64,000 bases of DNA from Guptibacillus hwajinpoensis. GTDB taxonomy: Bacteria > Bacillota > Bacilli > Bacillales > Guptibacillaceae. The position numbers and the translations under genes were made by a program. The notes beneath the pieces were generated by a model, which was not told the origin of the DNA, made no database searches, and worked only from the letters and a program-made list of their open reading frames with translations. Where the stretch lies: NCBI RefSeq assembly GCF_029277305.1, contig NZ_CP119526.1; one strand, given 5' to 3'. This document shows, piece after piece, positions 32,212 to 40,236 of the stretch (positions are counted from its first letter, which is position 1; each line of letters starts with the position of its first letter).

Positions 32212-33252
32212 TTACCAGTGTTTGAAACTTTGGTATCGATCAGTAAGCGTCCTAGTTAGATCATTTGCTAGGAAACCGAGAATACCCATTGATCGCTGAT
32301 ATTCCATTCGAGTAGGCCCAAGTAAAGCAATGGAGCCCATTCTTTTGCCTTCGATGAAATAGTCTGCGGTAACAATGCTACAATTCTGCATTGCCTCAAG
32401 ATCGTTTTCTTGACCAATTTTCACCTCAATACCATTCTTTTCAGGTCGAAGTACATTGTACATAACTTCATCCTGTTCAAAGGTGTTGAGCAATAGCCTA
32501 ACTTTATTGATATCTTTAAATTCAGGCTGAGTCAAAATATTGGTTTTACCGCCATAATAGACTTTTTCTGCATTGGTATAGAGAAAAAGATTTTCAAGCA
32601 TCATATTAACTTCATTGTAATTCTCGATGTGCTTCTTCAGTACAGTCGCCATTTCTTTCATCATTGTCGACTTCAAAGAAATTAGTGGAACATCCTTCAA
32701 GCGCTCATTCATGATATTAACAACTTTTTCAATATCAGACATGCTAACTGAAGGAGGAATTTTCATTGTTCGGTTCTCTACATGGCCACTGTCAGCTACC
32801 AAAATAACGACAGCTGTATCCTTCGAAAGAGGAATAATTTGAATTTGTCGAAGCTTCGTTTCAAATACTTCAGGGCCAAGTATAATCGACGTATATTGTG
32901 TAAGTTCAGAAAGAATTCCGGCAGACTGCTGAATGACCTTCTCTACCTCAACCATTCTCTCTGCAAATAGCGATTGAATATTGTTCACTTCATTTTTAGA
33001 GAGTACAGGCGGTGATAGAAGGTTATCTACATAGAAACGATAGCCTTTTTCCGATGGAACTCGACCTGACGAACTATGCGTTTTCTCGATGTACCCCATC
33101 TCTTCAAGGTCCGCAAGCTCATTACGAATCGTTGCAGAGCTGAAAGTAACATCTTCACGCTTTGAAATCGTTCGTGAACCAACTGGCTCAGCAGTTTGAA
33201 TGTAGTCGTTAATCAACAATTGCAAAATGAATAGTTGACGTTCTGTTAACAT
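32212..33252 (-). CDS. hrcA: Heat-inducible transcription repressor HrcA
   Basis: A 346-residue repressor with an N-terminal winged helix (about 1-75; TAEPVGSRTISK...FSSATIRNELADLEEMGYIEKTHSSSGRVPSEKGYR region) and a GAF-like dimerisation domain. HrcA binds CIRCE and is kept active by GroE. The operator lies 16 bases upstream of its own start, so the operon is autoregulated. The ATG follows GAGGTGATGAGGGG. Confidence 0.97.
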   Translation of the reverse strand: MLTERQLFILQLLINDYIQTAEPVGSRTISKREDVTFSSATIRNELADLEEMGYIEKTHSSSGRVPSEKGYRFYVDNLLSPPVLSKNEVNNIQSLFAERMVEVEKVIQQSAGILSELTQYTSIILGPEVFETKLRQIQIIPLSKDTAVVILVADSGHVENRTMKIPPSVSMSDIEKVVNIMNERLKDVPLISLKSTMMKEMATVLKKHIENYNEVNMMLENLFLYTNAEKVYYGGKTNILTQPEFKDINKVRLLLNTFEQDEVMYNVLRPEKNGIEVKIGQENDLEAMQNCSIVTADYFIEGKRMGSIALLGPTRMEYQRSMGILGFLANDLTRTLTDRYQSFKHW

Positions 33253-33268
33253 CCCCTCATCACCTCTG

Positions 33269-33295
33269 TTAGCACTCTAAGTGATTGAGTGCTAA
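33269..33295. promoter_or_regulatory. CIRCE operator
   Basis: A perfect TTAGCACTC-N9-GAGTGCTAA inverted repeat directly upstream of hrcA. This is the canonical HrcA binding site. Confidence 0.98.
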
Positions 33296-33300
33296 ATCTA

Positions 33301-33335
33301 ATAATAAGGTAACAGAAAATTATTTTGGTTGTCAA
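33301..33335 (-). promoter_or_regulatory. Promoter of the hrcA heat-shock operon
   Basis: On the minus strand TTGACA (33330-33335) is a perfect -35. The -10 is uncertain: TACCTT is 18 bases away, while the better TATTAT (33301-33306) is 23 bases away and adjoins CIRCE. Confidence 0.6.
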
Positions 33336-33388
33336 TCTTTACGGTATAGTTCTTTAAACTTGTTATAAGATTGGTTTAGTGAGGAAGA

Positions 33389-34534
33389 TCAATCTATTGT
33401 AAGAAATTCCTGAAAGACTTCATTCCCTAAGAAAAAGCCCTTTTCAGTTAGCGAAATGTGTGTTCCAGTATCTTGTAAAAGGTTTTTACTTGTTAAGTCT
33501 TCAATTTGTTTACCAAAAACACTAAACATCGGCTGACCAAATTTAACTTCAAACCTTTGCTTGGAGACGCCTTCTCTCATACGTAGTCCCATAAACATTT
33601 CTTCTTCCATCCGTTCTGCTTTCGTTAAAACATTGTCATCCATATAAGGGAAACCATTTTCGTCAATTCGATTCATATATTGCTTTAATGGCCCTGCATT
33701 CGCTCTTCTTACACCATCAATATAGCTATGTGCCCCTGCACCAATTCCATAATACTCATCGTTTTTCCAATACGTTATATTATGCTTACTTTCAAAACCC
33801 TCTTTTGCGAAATTACTAATTTCGTATTGAGAAAGTCCAGCTTCCTCTAAACGACTTATGAGCAGTGCATACATATCAGCTTCTGCTTCTTCAGTAGGAA
33901 GCGGAAGCTCACCTTTTCTCCATTGGTTATAGAAAACTGTTTTCTTTTCTACTTGGAGAGAATAGGACGACACGTGAGTAATACCAAGTTCAAGTGCTCT
34001 AGAAATAGTTTCTGAAAATTGGTCAATCGTTTGATCAGGTAAACCGAACATCAAATCAAGTGAAAGGTTTGTAAAGCCTTCTTGCTTTGCCATTTGAACA
34101 ATCTCACCAATTTCTTCTACGGAATGCCCTCTCCCTAAACGAGTTAATAGTGAATCTTGGAAGGCCTGGGCACCAATACTGAGTCTGTTTACACCATAGG
34201 ATTTCATAATCCGCAGTTTCTCCGGTGTCACACTCCCCGGATTCGCTTCCATAGTAAATTCAAGTTTATCCGTTACGTATGGGCCAAATCTGTCCTGAAC
34301 ATCTTTTAAGAACTTCTCAAGTTGTTCTTCATTCAACGCTGTTGGCGTTCCTCCACCAACAAAAATCGTGTCAATTTTGTTGGTTGGGAAGCGATCTAGC
34401 GTGTTCTTCATTTCTACGTCCATATGTTCAAGATAATCATTTACAGGCTGCCCCTGCATGAAAATTTTATTAAAATCACAATAGTGACAAATATAGTCAC
34501 AGAATGGAATGTGCAAATAAACAGCGTTTACCAT
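33389..34534 (-). CDS. hemW: Heme chaperone HemW (radical SAM)
   Basis: A 381-residue HemN-like protein. The radical-SAM motif CDYICHYCDF (CxxxCxxC followed by C-terminal phenylalanine) is near residues 12-21 and VGGGTPTAL follows. It has the C-terminal HemN extension (HITYWKNDEYYGIGAGAHSY region). It lacks the extra N-terminal segment of true coproporphyrinogen dehydrogenases, so the heme-trafficking HemW role is preferred. The start ATG at 34534 gives the usual N-terminus; a GTG 9 bases earlier is possible. It follows lepA and a hairpin. Confidence 0.92.
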   Translation of the reverse strand: MVNAVYLHIPFCDYICHYCDFNKIFMQGQPVNDYLEHMDVEMKNTLDRFPTNKIDTIFVGGGTPTALNEEQLEKFLKDVQDRFGPYVTDKLEFTMEANPGSVTPEKLRIMKSYGVNRLSIGAQAFQDSLLTRLGRGHSVEEIGEIVQMAKQEGFTNLSLDLMFGLPDQTIDQFSETISRALELGITHVSSYSLQVEKKTVFYNQWRKGELPLPTEEAEADMYALLISRLEEAGLSQYEISNFAKEGFESKHNITYWKNDEYYGIGAGAHSYIDGVRRANAGPLKQYMNRIDENGFPYMDDNVLTKAERMEEEMFMGLRMREGVSKQRFEVKFGQPMFSVFGKQIEDLTSKNLLQDTGTHISLTEKGFFLGNEVFQEFLTID

Positions 34535-34561
34535 TTCGATCACTGCTTTCTAACATAATCT

Positions 34562-34590
34562 AAAGACCGCAGAAACGCTCTGCGGTCTTC
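34562..34590 (-). terminator. Hairpin between lepA and hemW
   Basis: A perfect stem AAGACCGCAGA/TCTGCGGTCTT with a five-base loop. The minus-strand T run is short, so some readthrough into hemW is likely. Confidence 0.65.
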
Positions 34591-34637
34591 TAACCTACAT
34601 CGTATATAATTCAAGTTGCTACTTCAACCAAAGCGCC

Positions 34638-36470
34638 TTAATTGTTCTTCGTATTATCCTGACGAAGCACAGCCATGAAGGCTTCTTGAGGAACTTCAAC
34701 TTTCCCAACCGTCTTCATACGCTTTTTACCTTCTTTTTGCTTTTCAAGAAGCTTTCTTTTACGAGAGATATCTCCACCATAACATTTAGCAAGTACGTTT
34801 TTCCGCATTGCCTTAATGGTTGAACGAGCAACAATTTTTTGTCCGATTGATGCTTGGATTGGCACTTCAAATTGCTGTCTAGGAATTAAATCTTTAAGCG
34901 TCTCTGTAATATCTTTACCACGATCGTAAGCAAAATCTCTGTGTACGATAATGGAGAGAGCATCAATCTTCTCGGCGTTAAGTAGAATATCCATCTTCAC
35001 TAGATTGGATTCACGATAGCCAATCAACTCATAATCAAATGATGCATACCCTTTCGTGCTCGATTTCAACTGATCAAAGAAGTCATAAACAATCTCGGAA
35101 AGTGGTAGATGATAAACAATGTTCACACGACTTTCATCCATGTATTGCATATCAATGAAATCACCACGTTTCCCCTGACAAAGCTCCATAATAGCTCCCA
35201 CATAATCGTTCGGCGCCATAATAGTCGCTTTCACATAAGGTTCTTGAACCTCTGTAATAGATTGAGCATCTGGCATCATTGCTGGGTTATCGATGATTAC
35301 TTCTTCTCCATCAGTAAGTTTTACCTGGTATATAACACTTGGTGCAGTTGTAATTAAATCGATATTAAATTCACGTTCGATTCTCTCTTGAACAATTTCC
35401 ATATGAAGTAATCCAAGGAATCCGCAGCGGAAACCGAATCCGAGCGCTTGTGACGTTTCTGCTTCATATTGAAGCGATGAATCATTTAGCTCAAGACGCT
35501 CCAAGGCTTCGCGAAGGTCATTATACTGTGCAGAATCGACTGGATAAAGACCACAATATACCATTGGATTCATACGACGATAACCAGGAAGAGGCTTTGC
35601 AGCAGAATTCTTAACTGATGTAATCGTATCACCAACACGGGAATCTCCAACATTTTTAATTGCAGCAGTAAGGAAACCAACATCACCTACTGAAAGGTAT
35701 TCCTTAGAGACTGGTTTAGGATTGAAGACTCCAATTTCATTTACTTCGAATTCCTTTCCAGTGGCCATCATTCGGATCTTATCACCGACTTTTACCGTTC
35801 CTTCAGTAATCCTGATATATGCTACGACACCTCTGTATGGATCATACAAAGAATCGAAGATCAAAGCCTGCAATGGCCCTTCTGGGTCTCCTTGCGGGGC
35901 AGGCACCTTCTCTACGATTTGTTCAAGGATATCTTCAATTCCGATACCCGACTTTGCAGAAGCCAATACAGCTTCAGATGCATCAAGTCCAATCACATCT
36001 TCAACTTCCTGACGAACGCGTTCTGGTTCAGCACTTGGTAGATCAATCTTATTAATAACTGGCAGTATCTCAAGATCATTATCAAGAGCGAGGTATACGT
36101 TCGCTAGCGTTTGGGCTTCAATCCCCTGTGCAGCATCAACAATAAGCAATGCACCTTCACAGGCAGCAAGACTTCTTGATACTTCATAAGAAAAATCGAC
36201 GTGTCCAGGTGTATCGATTAAATGAAAGATGTACTCTTCGCCATCTTTCGCTTTATAAGTAAGCTGAACAGAATTCAGTTTAATCGTAATTCCTCTTTCA
36301 CGTTCAAGATCCATCGCATCGAGCGTTTGATCTTTCATTTCACGGTCAGTCAACGCGCCTGTCCGTTCTAAAATACGGTCCGCAAGAGTCGATTTTCCAT
36401 GGTCAATATGTGCAATGATGGAAAAATTTCGAATCTTGGACTGTCTTTTTAACATTTCTTCACGGTTCAT
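34638..36470 (-). CDS. lepA: Elongation factor 4 (LepA)
   Basis: A 610-residue translational GTPase. G1 AHIDHGKSTLADR (about 20-32), G3 DTPGHVDF and G4 NKIDLPSA are visible, followed by EF-G-like domains II, III, V and the LepA-specific C-terminal domain (KCYGGDISRKRKLLEKQKEGKKRMK region, positions about 555-585). LepA acts on stalled or assembling ribosomes. It follows yqxA and precedes hemW as in B. subtilis, with TTAGGAGTGA before its ATG. Confidence 0.98.
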   Translation of the reverse strand: MNREEMLKRQSKIRNFSIIAHIDHGKSTLADRILERTGALTDREMKDQTLDAMDLERERGITIKLNSVQLTYKAKDGEEYIFHLIDTPGHVDFSYEVSRSLAACEGALLIVDAAQGIEAQTLANVYLALDNDLEILPVINKIDLPSAEPERVRQEVEDVIGLDASEAVLASAKSGIGIEDILEQIVEKVPAPQGDPEGPLQALIFDSLYDPYRGVVAYIRITEGTVKVGDKIRMMATGKEFEVNEIGVFNPKPVSKEYLSVGDVGFLTAAIKNVGDSRVGDTITSVKNSAAKPLPGYRRMNPMVYCGLYPVDSAQYNDLREALERLELNDSSLQYEAETSQALGFGFRCGFLGLLHMEIVQERIEREFNIDLITTAPSVIYQVKLTDGEEVIIDNPAMMPDAQSITEVQEPYVKATIMAPNDYVGAIMELCQGKRGDFIDMQYMDESRVNIVYHLPLSEIVYDFFDQLKSSTKGYASFDYELIGYRESNLVKMDILLNAEKIDALSIIVHRDFAYDRGKDITETLKDLIPRQQFEVPIQASIGQKIVARSTIKAMRKNVLAKCYGGDISRKRKLLEKQKEGKKRMKTVGKVEVPQEAFMAVLRQDNTKNN

Positions 36471-36602
36471 CTACAATCACTCCTAAGGCGAAACTACGCT
36501 AGTATAGATTATAGCAATACCGCTGTCCAGATTCAATCCGCAATCCGCCTATCTATCAAGTCTCTTATAAGATTAAAGATTCAATATATAAAAGTTCACT
36601 GT

Positions 36603-36640
36603 CAAAAAACGCCAATAAAAGGCCGCATATGCGACCTTTT
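36603..36640 (-). terminator. Terminator after yqxA
   Basis: The hairpin AAAAGGccGCATATGCgaCCTTTT overlaps the yqxA stop region and precedes a T-rich minus-strand tail, separating yqxA from lepA. Confidence 0.7.
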
Positions 36641-36989
36641 ATGATTGAAAAAACGACAATAATGTTGTTATGAGTGTAAATACAAATGACAGGATTGCTT
36701 GTATAACAGATGATATCCACCCACTTAGCGTAGCACCCAATTCACCCAGAACATTAAATTCGTTCGCATGATTAAGTGTTTCTTGCTTCTTTTTCAGGTC
36801 ATCTTGCTTAATAGACGTTCCGAGAATTTCCGCTTCAACTCCATCGGAAGCATTTTTCACCTGAAATGCACCAGTATCTTCACTACCCTGCATGTGATTC
36901 ATATTTTTAGAGGCCTGTTCCATACCTAATAGCACACCGAATAACAACAATGATACGAGGAGAAAGCATTTCATGAAAAAGGATGCCAT
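36639..36989 (-). CDS. yqxA: YqxA family protein (DUF3679)
   Basis: A 116-residue protein with an N-terminal membrane helix (about 6-24), a polar middle (30-75) and a second hydrophobic segment at the C-terminus (about 85-115). It matches the short YqxA family found between spoIIP and lepA in Bacillus. The function is unknown, but its conservation near gpr and spoIIP suggests a spore role. Here it follows gpr directly because spoIIP is missing. Confidence 0.8.
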   Translation of the reverse strand: MASFFMKCFLLVSLLLFGVLLGMEQASKNMNHMQGSEDTGAFQVKNASDGVEAEILGTSIKQDDLKKKQETLNHANEFNVLGELGATLSGWISSVIQAILSFVFTLITTLLSFFQS

Positions 36990-37059
36990 TATCCCCTACC
37001 CCTTCCTAACCAAAGCTCGTCCTATTTCTAATCATATGTGCTGCAATTTCACTTATGAC

Positions 37060-38178
37060 CTAATGTGTGTACATTCCGCTGTTTTGCTGATCGACCTCTC
37101 CATGAAGAGCACTATTTAGTCCGCCTGACAAAACATTCGCCATATCTTCAATAAATACATCAACTTCCTTTGGCGTAACCATTAAATTATGTCCCATAGG
37201 TGCCAGTACTTCACGAATTAAATTACGCTTTTCAACATCCTCAAGCGTACCTACCATACCTAAAAACGTCTGCCGTTTGTCCTCATTTGGCAGATCTTCT
37301 TCCGTATATGTTTTGCGTTCTCCGAAAGTCATTCCCGCTGGAGAAAGTGATTTTGACGGTTTGTCCTTTTCTTTTAGCTCTCTTCCAAAATGTTTTAAAA
37401 TGAAATCAATTGTATCGCTTGTAATGGAAACAGCATCCACAACAGTCGGGATACCGATCGCTATAACTGGGATACCAAGCGTATCAAAGCTCAGTTCCTT
37501 TCGCTTGTTCCCGACACCTGATCCAGGATGAATTCCTGTATCAGATATTTGAATGGTTGTATTTACTCGTTCAATCGATCTTGAAGCAAGAGCATCAACC
37601 GCAATGACGAAGTCTGGTTTCGCTTTTTCAATAACACCATGAATAATATCGCTTGTTTCAATGCCCGTGATTCCCATTACTCCCGGAGTTATGGCACTAA
37701 CTGGTCGAAACCCTTCTGAAACGGTTTCGGGTTGAAGCTCAAACAAATGATTGGTAATAAGTAAATTAGAAACCACTAATGGCCCTAATGAATCTGGTGT
37801 TACGTTCCAATTTCCAAGCCCAACAATCAAGCAGCTTGCATCTTTTGTGATCCCTTGTTGATCAAGGAATGCCGCAAATTCATGGGCGAAAACATCTTGA
37901 ACGGTTTGCTGAAGTGCTGAATCCTTTCGACGGATACCTTGCACTTCGAATGTTAAGTAATTTCCTGCTTTCTTTCCAATTTCCTCTGCACCTTGTTTGG
38001 TAACTTCAACGGTTGTAATCTTTACTCCTTGCTCATCTCTTTCTTTAACGACGACACCTTTTAACGAATCAGGTTTCTCTTTCTTCATACTCTTCGCTTT
38101 CTTTTCTTTCACCATCTCCTGCGCTTCCACCGCAAGGTCTGTTCTCACCTGATATTTTTCTAAATCTATGTGGCCCAT
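37060..38178 (-). CDS. gpr: Germination protease Gpr
   Basis: A 372-residue spore protease. Gpr is made as a zymogen in the forespore and cleaves small acid-soluble spore proteins at germination. The N-terminal propeptide (MGHIDLEKYQVRTDLAVEA) fits autoprocessing after about residue 15, and the core motif DFVIAVDALASRSIERVNTTIQISDTGI region (about 193-220) is diagnostic of this aspartic-protease family. It is divergent from rpsT, the normal arrangement. In B. subtilis spoIIP comes next; here there are 70 bases and then yqxA. Confidence 0.96.
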   Translation of the reverse strand: MGHIDLEKYQVRTDLAVEAQEMVKEKKAKSMKKEKPDSLKGVVVKERDEQGVKITTVEVTKQGAEEIGKKAGNYLTFEVQGIRRKDSALQQTVQDVFAHEFAAFLDQQGITKDASCLIVGLGNWNVTPDSLGPLVVSNLLITNHLFELQPETVSEGFRPVSAITPGVMGITGIETSDIIHGVIEKAKPDFVIAVDALASRSIERVNTTIQISDTGIHPGSGVGNKRKELSFDTLGIPVIAIGIPTVVDAVSITSDTIDFILKHFGRELKEKDKPSKSLSPAGMTFGERKTYTEEDLPNEDKRQTFLGMVGTLEDVEKRNLIREVLAPMGHNLMVTPKEVDVFIEDMANVLSGGLNSALHGEVDQQNSGMYTH

Positions 38179-38243
38179 ACAATCACCTCGTATTCTATCT
38201 GTTACCTGTTAGGGTAACCTCGAAATGAGGATTTCATTCTCTA

Positions 38244-38272
38244 TTGCATTCCCTTGGGTAATTTGATAGAAT
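38244..38272 (+). promoter_or_regulatory. Sigma-A promoter of rpsT
   Basis: TTGCAT (38244-38249) and TAGAAT (38267-38272) are separated by 17 bases, about 60 bases before the rpsT start. Confidence 0.65.
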
Positions 38273-38334
38273 GTTTCTTGTTCTATGCACGGATATGACA
38301 TGGAATTGTTAAGCCTTGCAAGGAGGTGAAAGGT

Positions 38335-38601
38335 ATGCCAAATATTAAATCTGCGGTTAAACGCGTTAGAACTTCATCAGATCGTCGCGCTAACAACATC
38401 GCTTTCAAATCTGAAATGCGTTCTGCAATCAAGACTTTTGAAGCGAAAGTAGAAGCTAAAGATGTTGAAGCTGCGAAAACAGCTCTTAGCCAAGCTTCTA
38501 AGCGCATCGACAAAGCTGCTGATAAAGGAATCATCCATAAAAACACAGTAGCACGTAAAAAATCTCGTCTAACTAAAATGTACAACGAGATTTCTGCGTA
38601 A
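38335..38601 (+). CDS. rpsT: 30S ribosomal protein S20
   Basis: An 88-residue basic helical protein starting MPNIKSAVKRVRTSSDRRANN. The ATG at 38335 follows GGAGGTGAAAGGT; the ATG 9 bases upstream lies inside that site. S20 binds helix 44 region of 16S rRNA. The ribosome site lies next to a CCTTGCAAGG palindrome, which might allow translational feedback. It is divergent from gpr and followed by a strong terminator. Confidence 0.97.
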   Translation: MPNIKSAVKRVRTSSDRRANNIAFKSEMRSAIKTFEAKVEAKDVEAAKTALSQASKRIDKAADKGIIHKNTVARKKSRLTKMYNEISA

Positions 38602-38617
38602 TTCCTTTTAAAAAGTT

Positions 38618-38649
38618 AAAAGCTGTTGGGGCAACCCAACAGCTTTTTT
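38618..38649 (+). terminator. Terminator after rpsT (also faces holA)
   Basis: AAAAGCTGTTGGG/CCCAACAGCTTTT with a GCAA tetraloop followed by a T run. It lies between the convergent stops of rpsT and holA and can serve both. Confidence 0.92.
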
Positions 38650-39671
38650 TATTTGTTTTTAATTTTTGTTAGCAACAATTCAAGAATGAGCTTTTTATCC
38701 ATTTTGCCTGTTTTCATTTCATAATCAGATTCTGCAACTTGATCTAGAATATACAGAAGCTTTTCTTCTTCAAAACTTTTGCTTTGCTGTTGTGCAATTT
38801 TGACTGCATAAGGATGGAGCTTCAGAGTGGATGCCATTTGCTTTTGACCATAACCTCGTTTAGAAAGCTCACTAACTTGATAAATAATCCTAAACTGTCT
38901 TCCGATTAACGATAATATCTTTATTGGCTCCTCGTTGATTTTCATGAGGTCATAAAGAATTCGAAAAGCTTTATTAAGATCTTTTTTAACAATATGATCA
39001 ATAAGAGCAAAAATATCATTTTCAAGCGTTCTCGCGACTAGAAGATCCACAACCTCTTCGTTGACAACTCCGCCTTCCCCAACATAAAGAGCCATTTTAT
39101 CAATTTCTTGCTGGAGAAGTAGTAAGTGACTGCCCGTTAACTGAACAAGTCGCTCTTCCCCTTCTTTTTCAAGAGTTACATGAAGTTCTTCAGCCCGCTT
39201 CCTAAGCCAGTCCCCTAAGTGACTTTGTTGTAGCGCTTCCGCTTTTACAAATGCTCCCGCTTTTTTAATCGTCTTAACTAACTTTTTTCTTTCATCCAAT
39301 TTTTCATAAGGCGCCTCAATAATGAGAATGGTAAAAGGTGACGGGTCCTCTGCATAACGTTGAAGTGATTCAAGATCATGTTCAACTTTACTTTTATCTT
39401 TAGCCGCCGTTAGAAAAAGAGGGTTTTTTAGGATGATGACTCTTTTTTCACCAAGAAATGGCATCGTCTCAGCATCTTCAACAGCTGATTGAACTGGCGT
39501 CTCATTTAAATCATAATAAGCAAGACCAAATTCTCGTTCCTCTTCTGGAAGGGCCTTATCAACAATTAATTTCTGCAATTCATCGATAAGAAAAGCTTCC
39601 GTCCCCGTTATAAGGTAGATGGGGTCAAGCTTGTCCTGGTTAATTTTTTTCTTCAATTCTGAAATGGACAT
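38649..39671 (-). CDS. holA: DNA polymerase III subunit delta
   Basis: A 340-residue AAA+-fold clamp-loader subunit (YqeN). N-terminal motif IYLITGTEAFLIDELQKL (about 18-35) and the C-terminal segment LLYILDQVAESDYEMKTGKMDKKLILELLL region fit the family. HolA opens the sliding clamp during loading. The ATG follows GAGGTGTACATAG. Its neighbours comEC, yqzM and rpsT are conserved. Confidence 0.94.
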   Translation of the reverse strand: MSISELKKKINQDKLDPIYLITGTEAFLIDELQKLIVDKALPEEEREFGLAYYDLNETPVQSAVEDAETMPFLGEKRVIILKNPLFLTAAKDKSKVEHDLESLQRYAEDPSPFTILIIEAPYEKLDERKKLVKTIKKAGAFVKAEALQQSHLGDWLRKRAEELHVTLEKEGEERLVQLTGSHLLLLQQEIDKMALYVGEGGVVNEEVVDLLVARTLENDIFALIDHIVKKDLNKAFRILYDLMKINEEPIKILSLIGRQFRIIYQVSELSKRGYGQKQMASTLKLHPYAVKIAQQQSKSFEEEKLLYILDQVAESDYEMKTGKMDKKLILELLLTKIKNK

Positions 39672-39740
39672 CTATGTACACCTCGATTTTTTTCGTCCAT
39701 TCCTATCCTAATGGCAGAGCGCTTTGTTGGCAAGTAGAAA

Positions 39741-39771
39741 AGGGAAGCTGACTGCTATAATCAGCCTCCCA
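39741..39771 (-). terminator. Orphan terminator-like hairpin upstream of holA
   Basis: GGGAaGCTGA (39742-39751) pairs with TCAGCcTCCC (39761-39770) and the minus-strand sequence continues CTTTTCT. It has no annotated minus-strand gene just before it; the only candidates are leakage from comEC or an unrecognised small transcript. The rest of 39672-40071 shows no gene apart from a likely yqzM promoter. Confidence 0.5.
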
Positions 39772-39966
39772 TTTATAGTAAACGCTGCTGAATGGGGCCT
39801 AGGACTCCCACCCAACAACGATGTTCGGTGTGTAGTAGATAGGATATCCTATGCAAAGATAAAGTATGGGTGACAACTCTTTACAGGAAAGGGAGCCGAT
39901 TCTGTGAATAAATTCTATTTTCAAACTTAATCAGTTCATGGAATTAAAGACACCGCTAACAAAACA

Positions 39967-39975
39967 TGATACAAT
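39967..39975 (+). promoter_or_regulatory. Extended -10 element upstream of yqzM
   Basis: TGATACAAT lies about 100 bases before yqzM, a plausible extended -10 promoter. No convincing -35 is seen. Confidence 0.4.
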
Positions 39976-40071
39976 ATGGTTTGAAATGTACCTTTAAAGG
40001 AAATCCCCTACATAAAGACTACTCCAGTAGTTGAAAGTGAATACTAACGGGGAAGCAGGAGGGAAAGCCAA

Positions 40072-40203
40072 ATGAACGAGTTTGAAAAAGATGTTCAGAT
40101 GAAGTCAAATGATGCTGTTCAATCAGCTGTTGGTTTCGTCGTTCCATTTCTATTCTTTTCCATTATTTTCTTCACAGCTGTAATCATTAAAGCAATTGGC
40201 TAA
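40072..40203 (+). CDS. yqzM: YqzM family small membrane protein
   Basis: A 43-residue frame starting MNEFEKDVQMKSNDAVQSAV with one hydrophobic helix (about 22-42). It matches the short YqzM family in sequence and in position, opposite comEC and next to holA. The ATG follows an excellent AGGAGGGAAAGCC site and the gene ends in its own terminator. Function unknown. Confidence 0.88.
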   Translation: MNEFEKDVQMKSNDAVQSAVGFVVPFLFFSIIFFTAVIIKAIG

Positions 40204-40205
40204 AT

Positions 40206-40236
40206 AGACTGCCTTCAGGCAGTCTATTTTCTATTT
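40206..40236 (+). terminator. Terminator between yqzM and comEC
   Basis: A perfect AGACTGCC/GGCAGTCT stem with a TTCA loop and a T-rich tail directly after the yqzM stop, overlapping the comEC stop region. Confidence 0.82.

Noticed and set aside
38300..38335. rpsT leader palindrome CCTTGCAAGG as a riboswitch
   Set aside because: Only a 10-base palindrome next to the ribosome site; too little structure to claim more than possible translational feedback.
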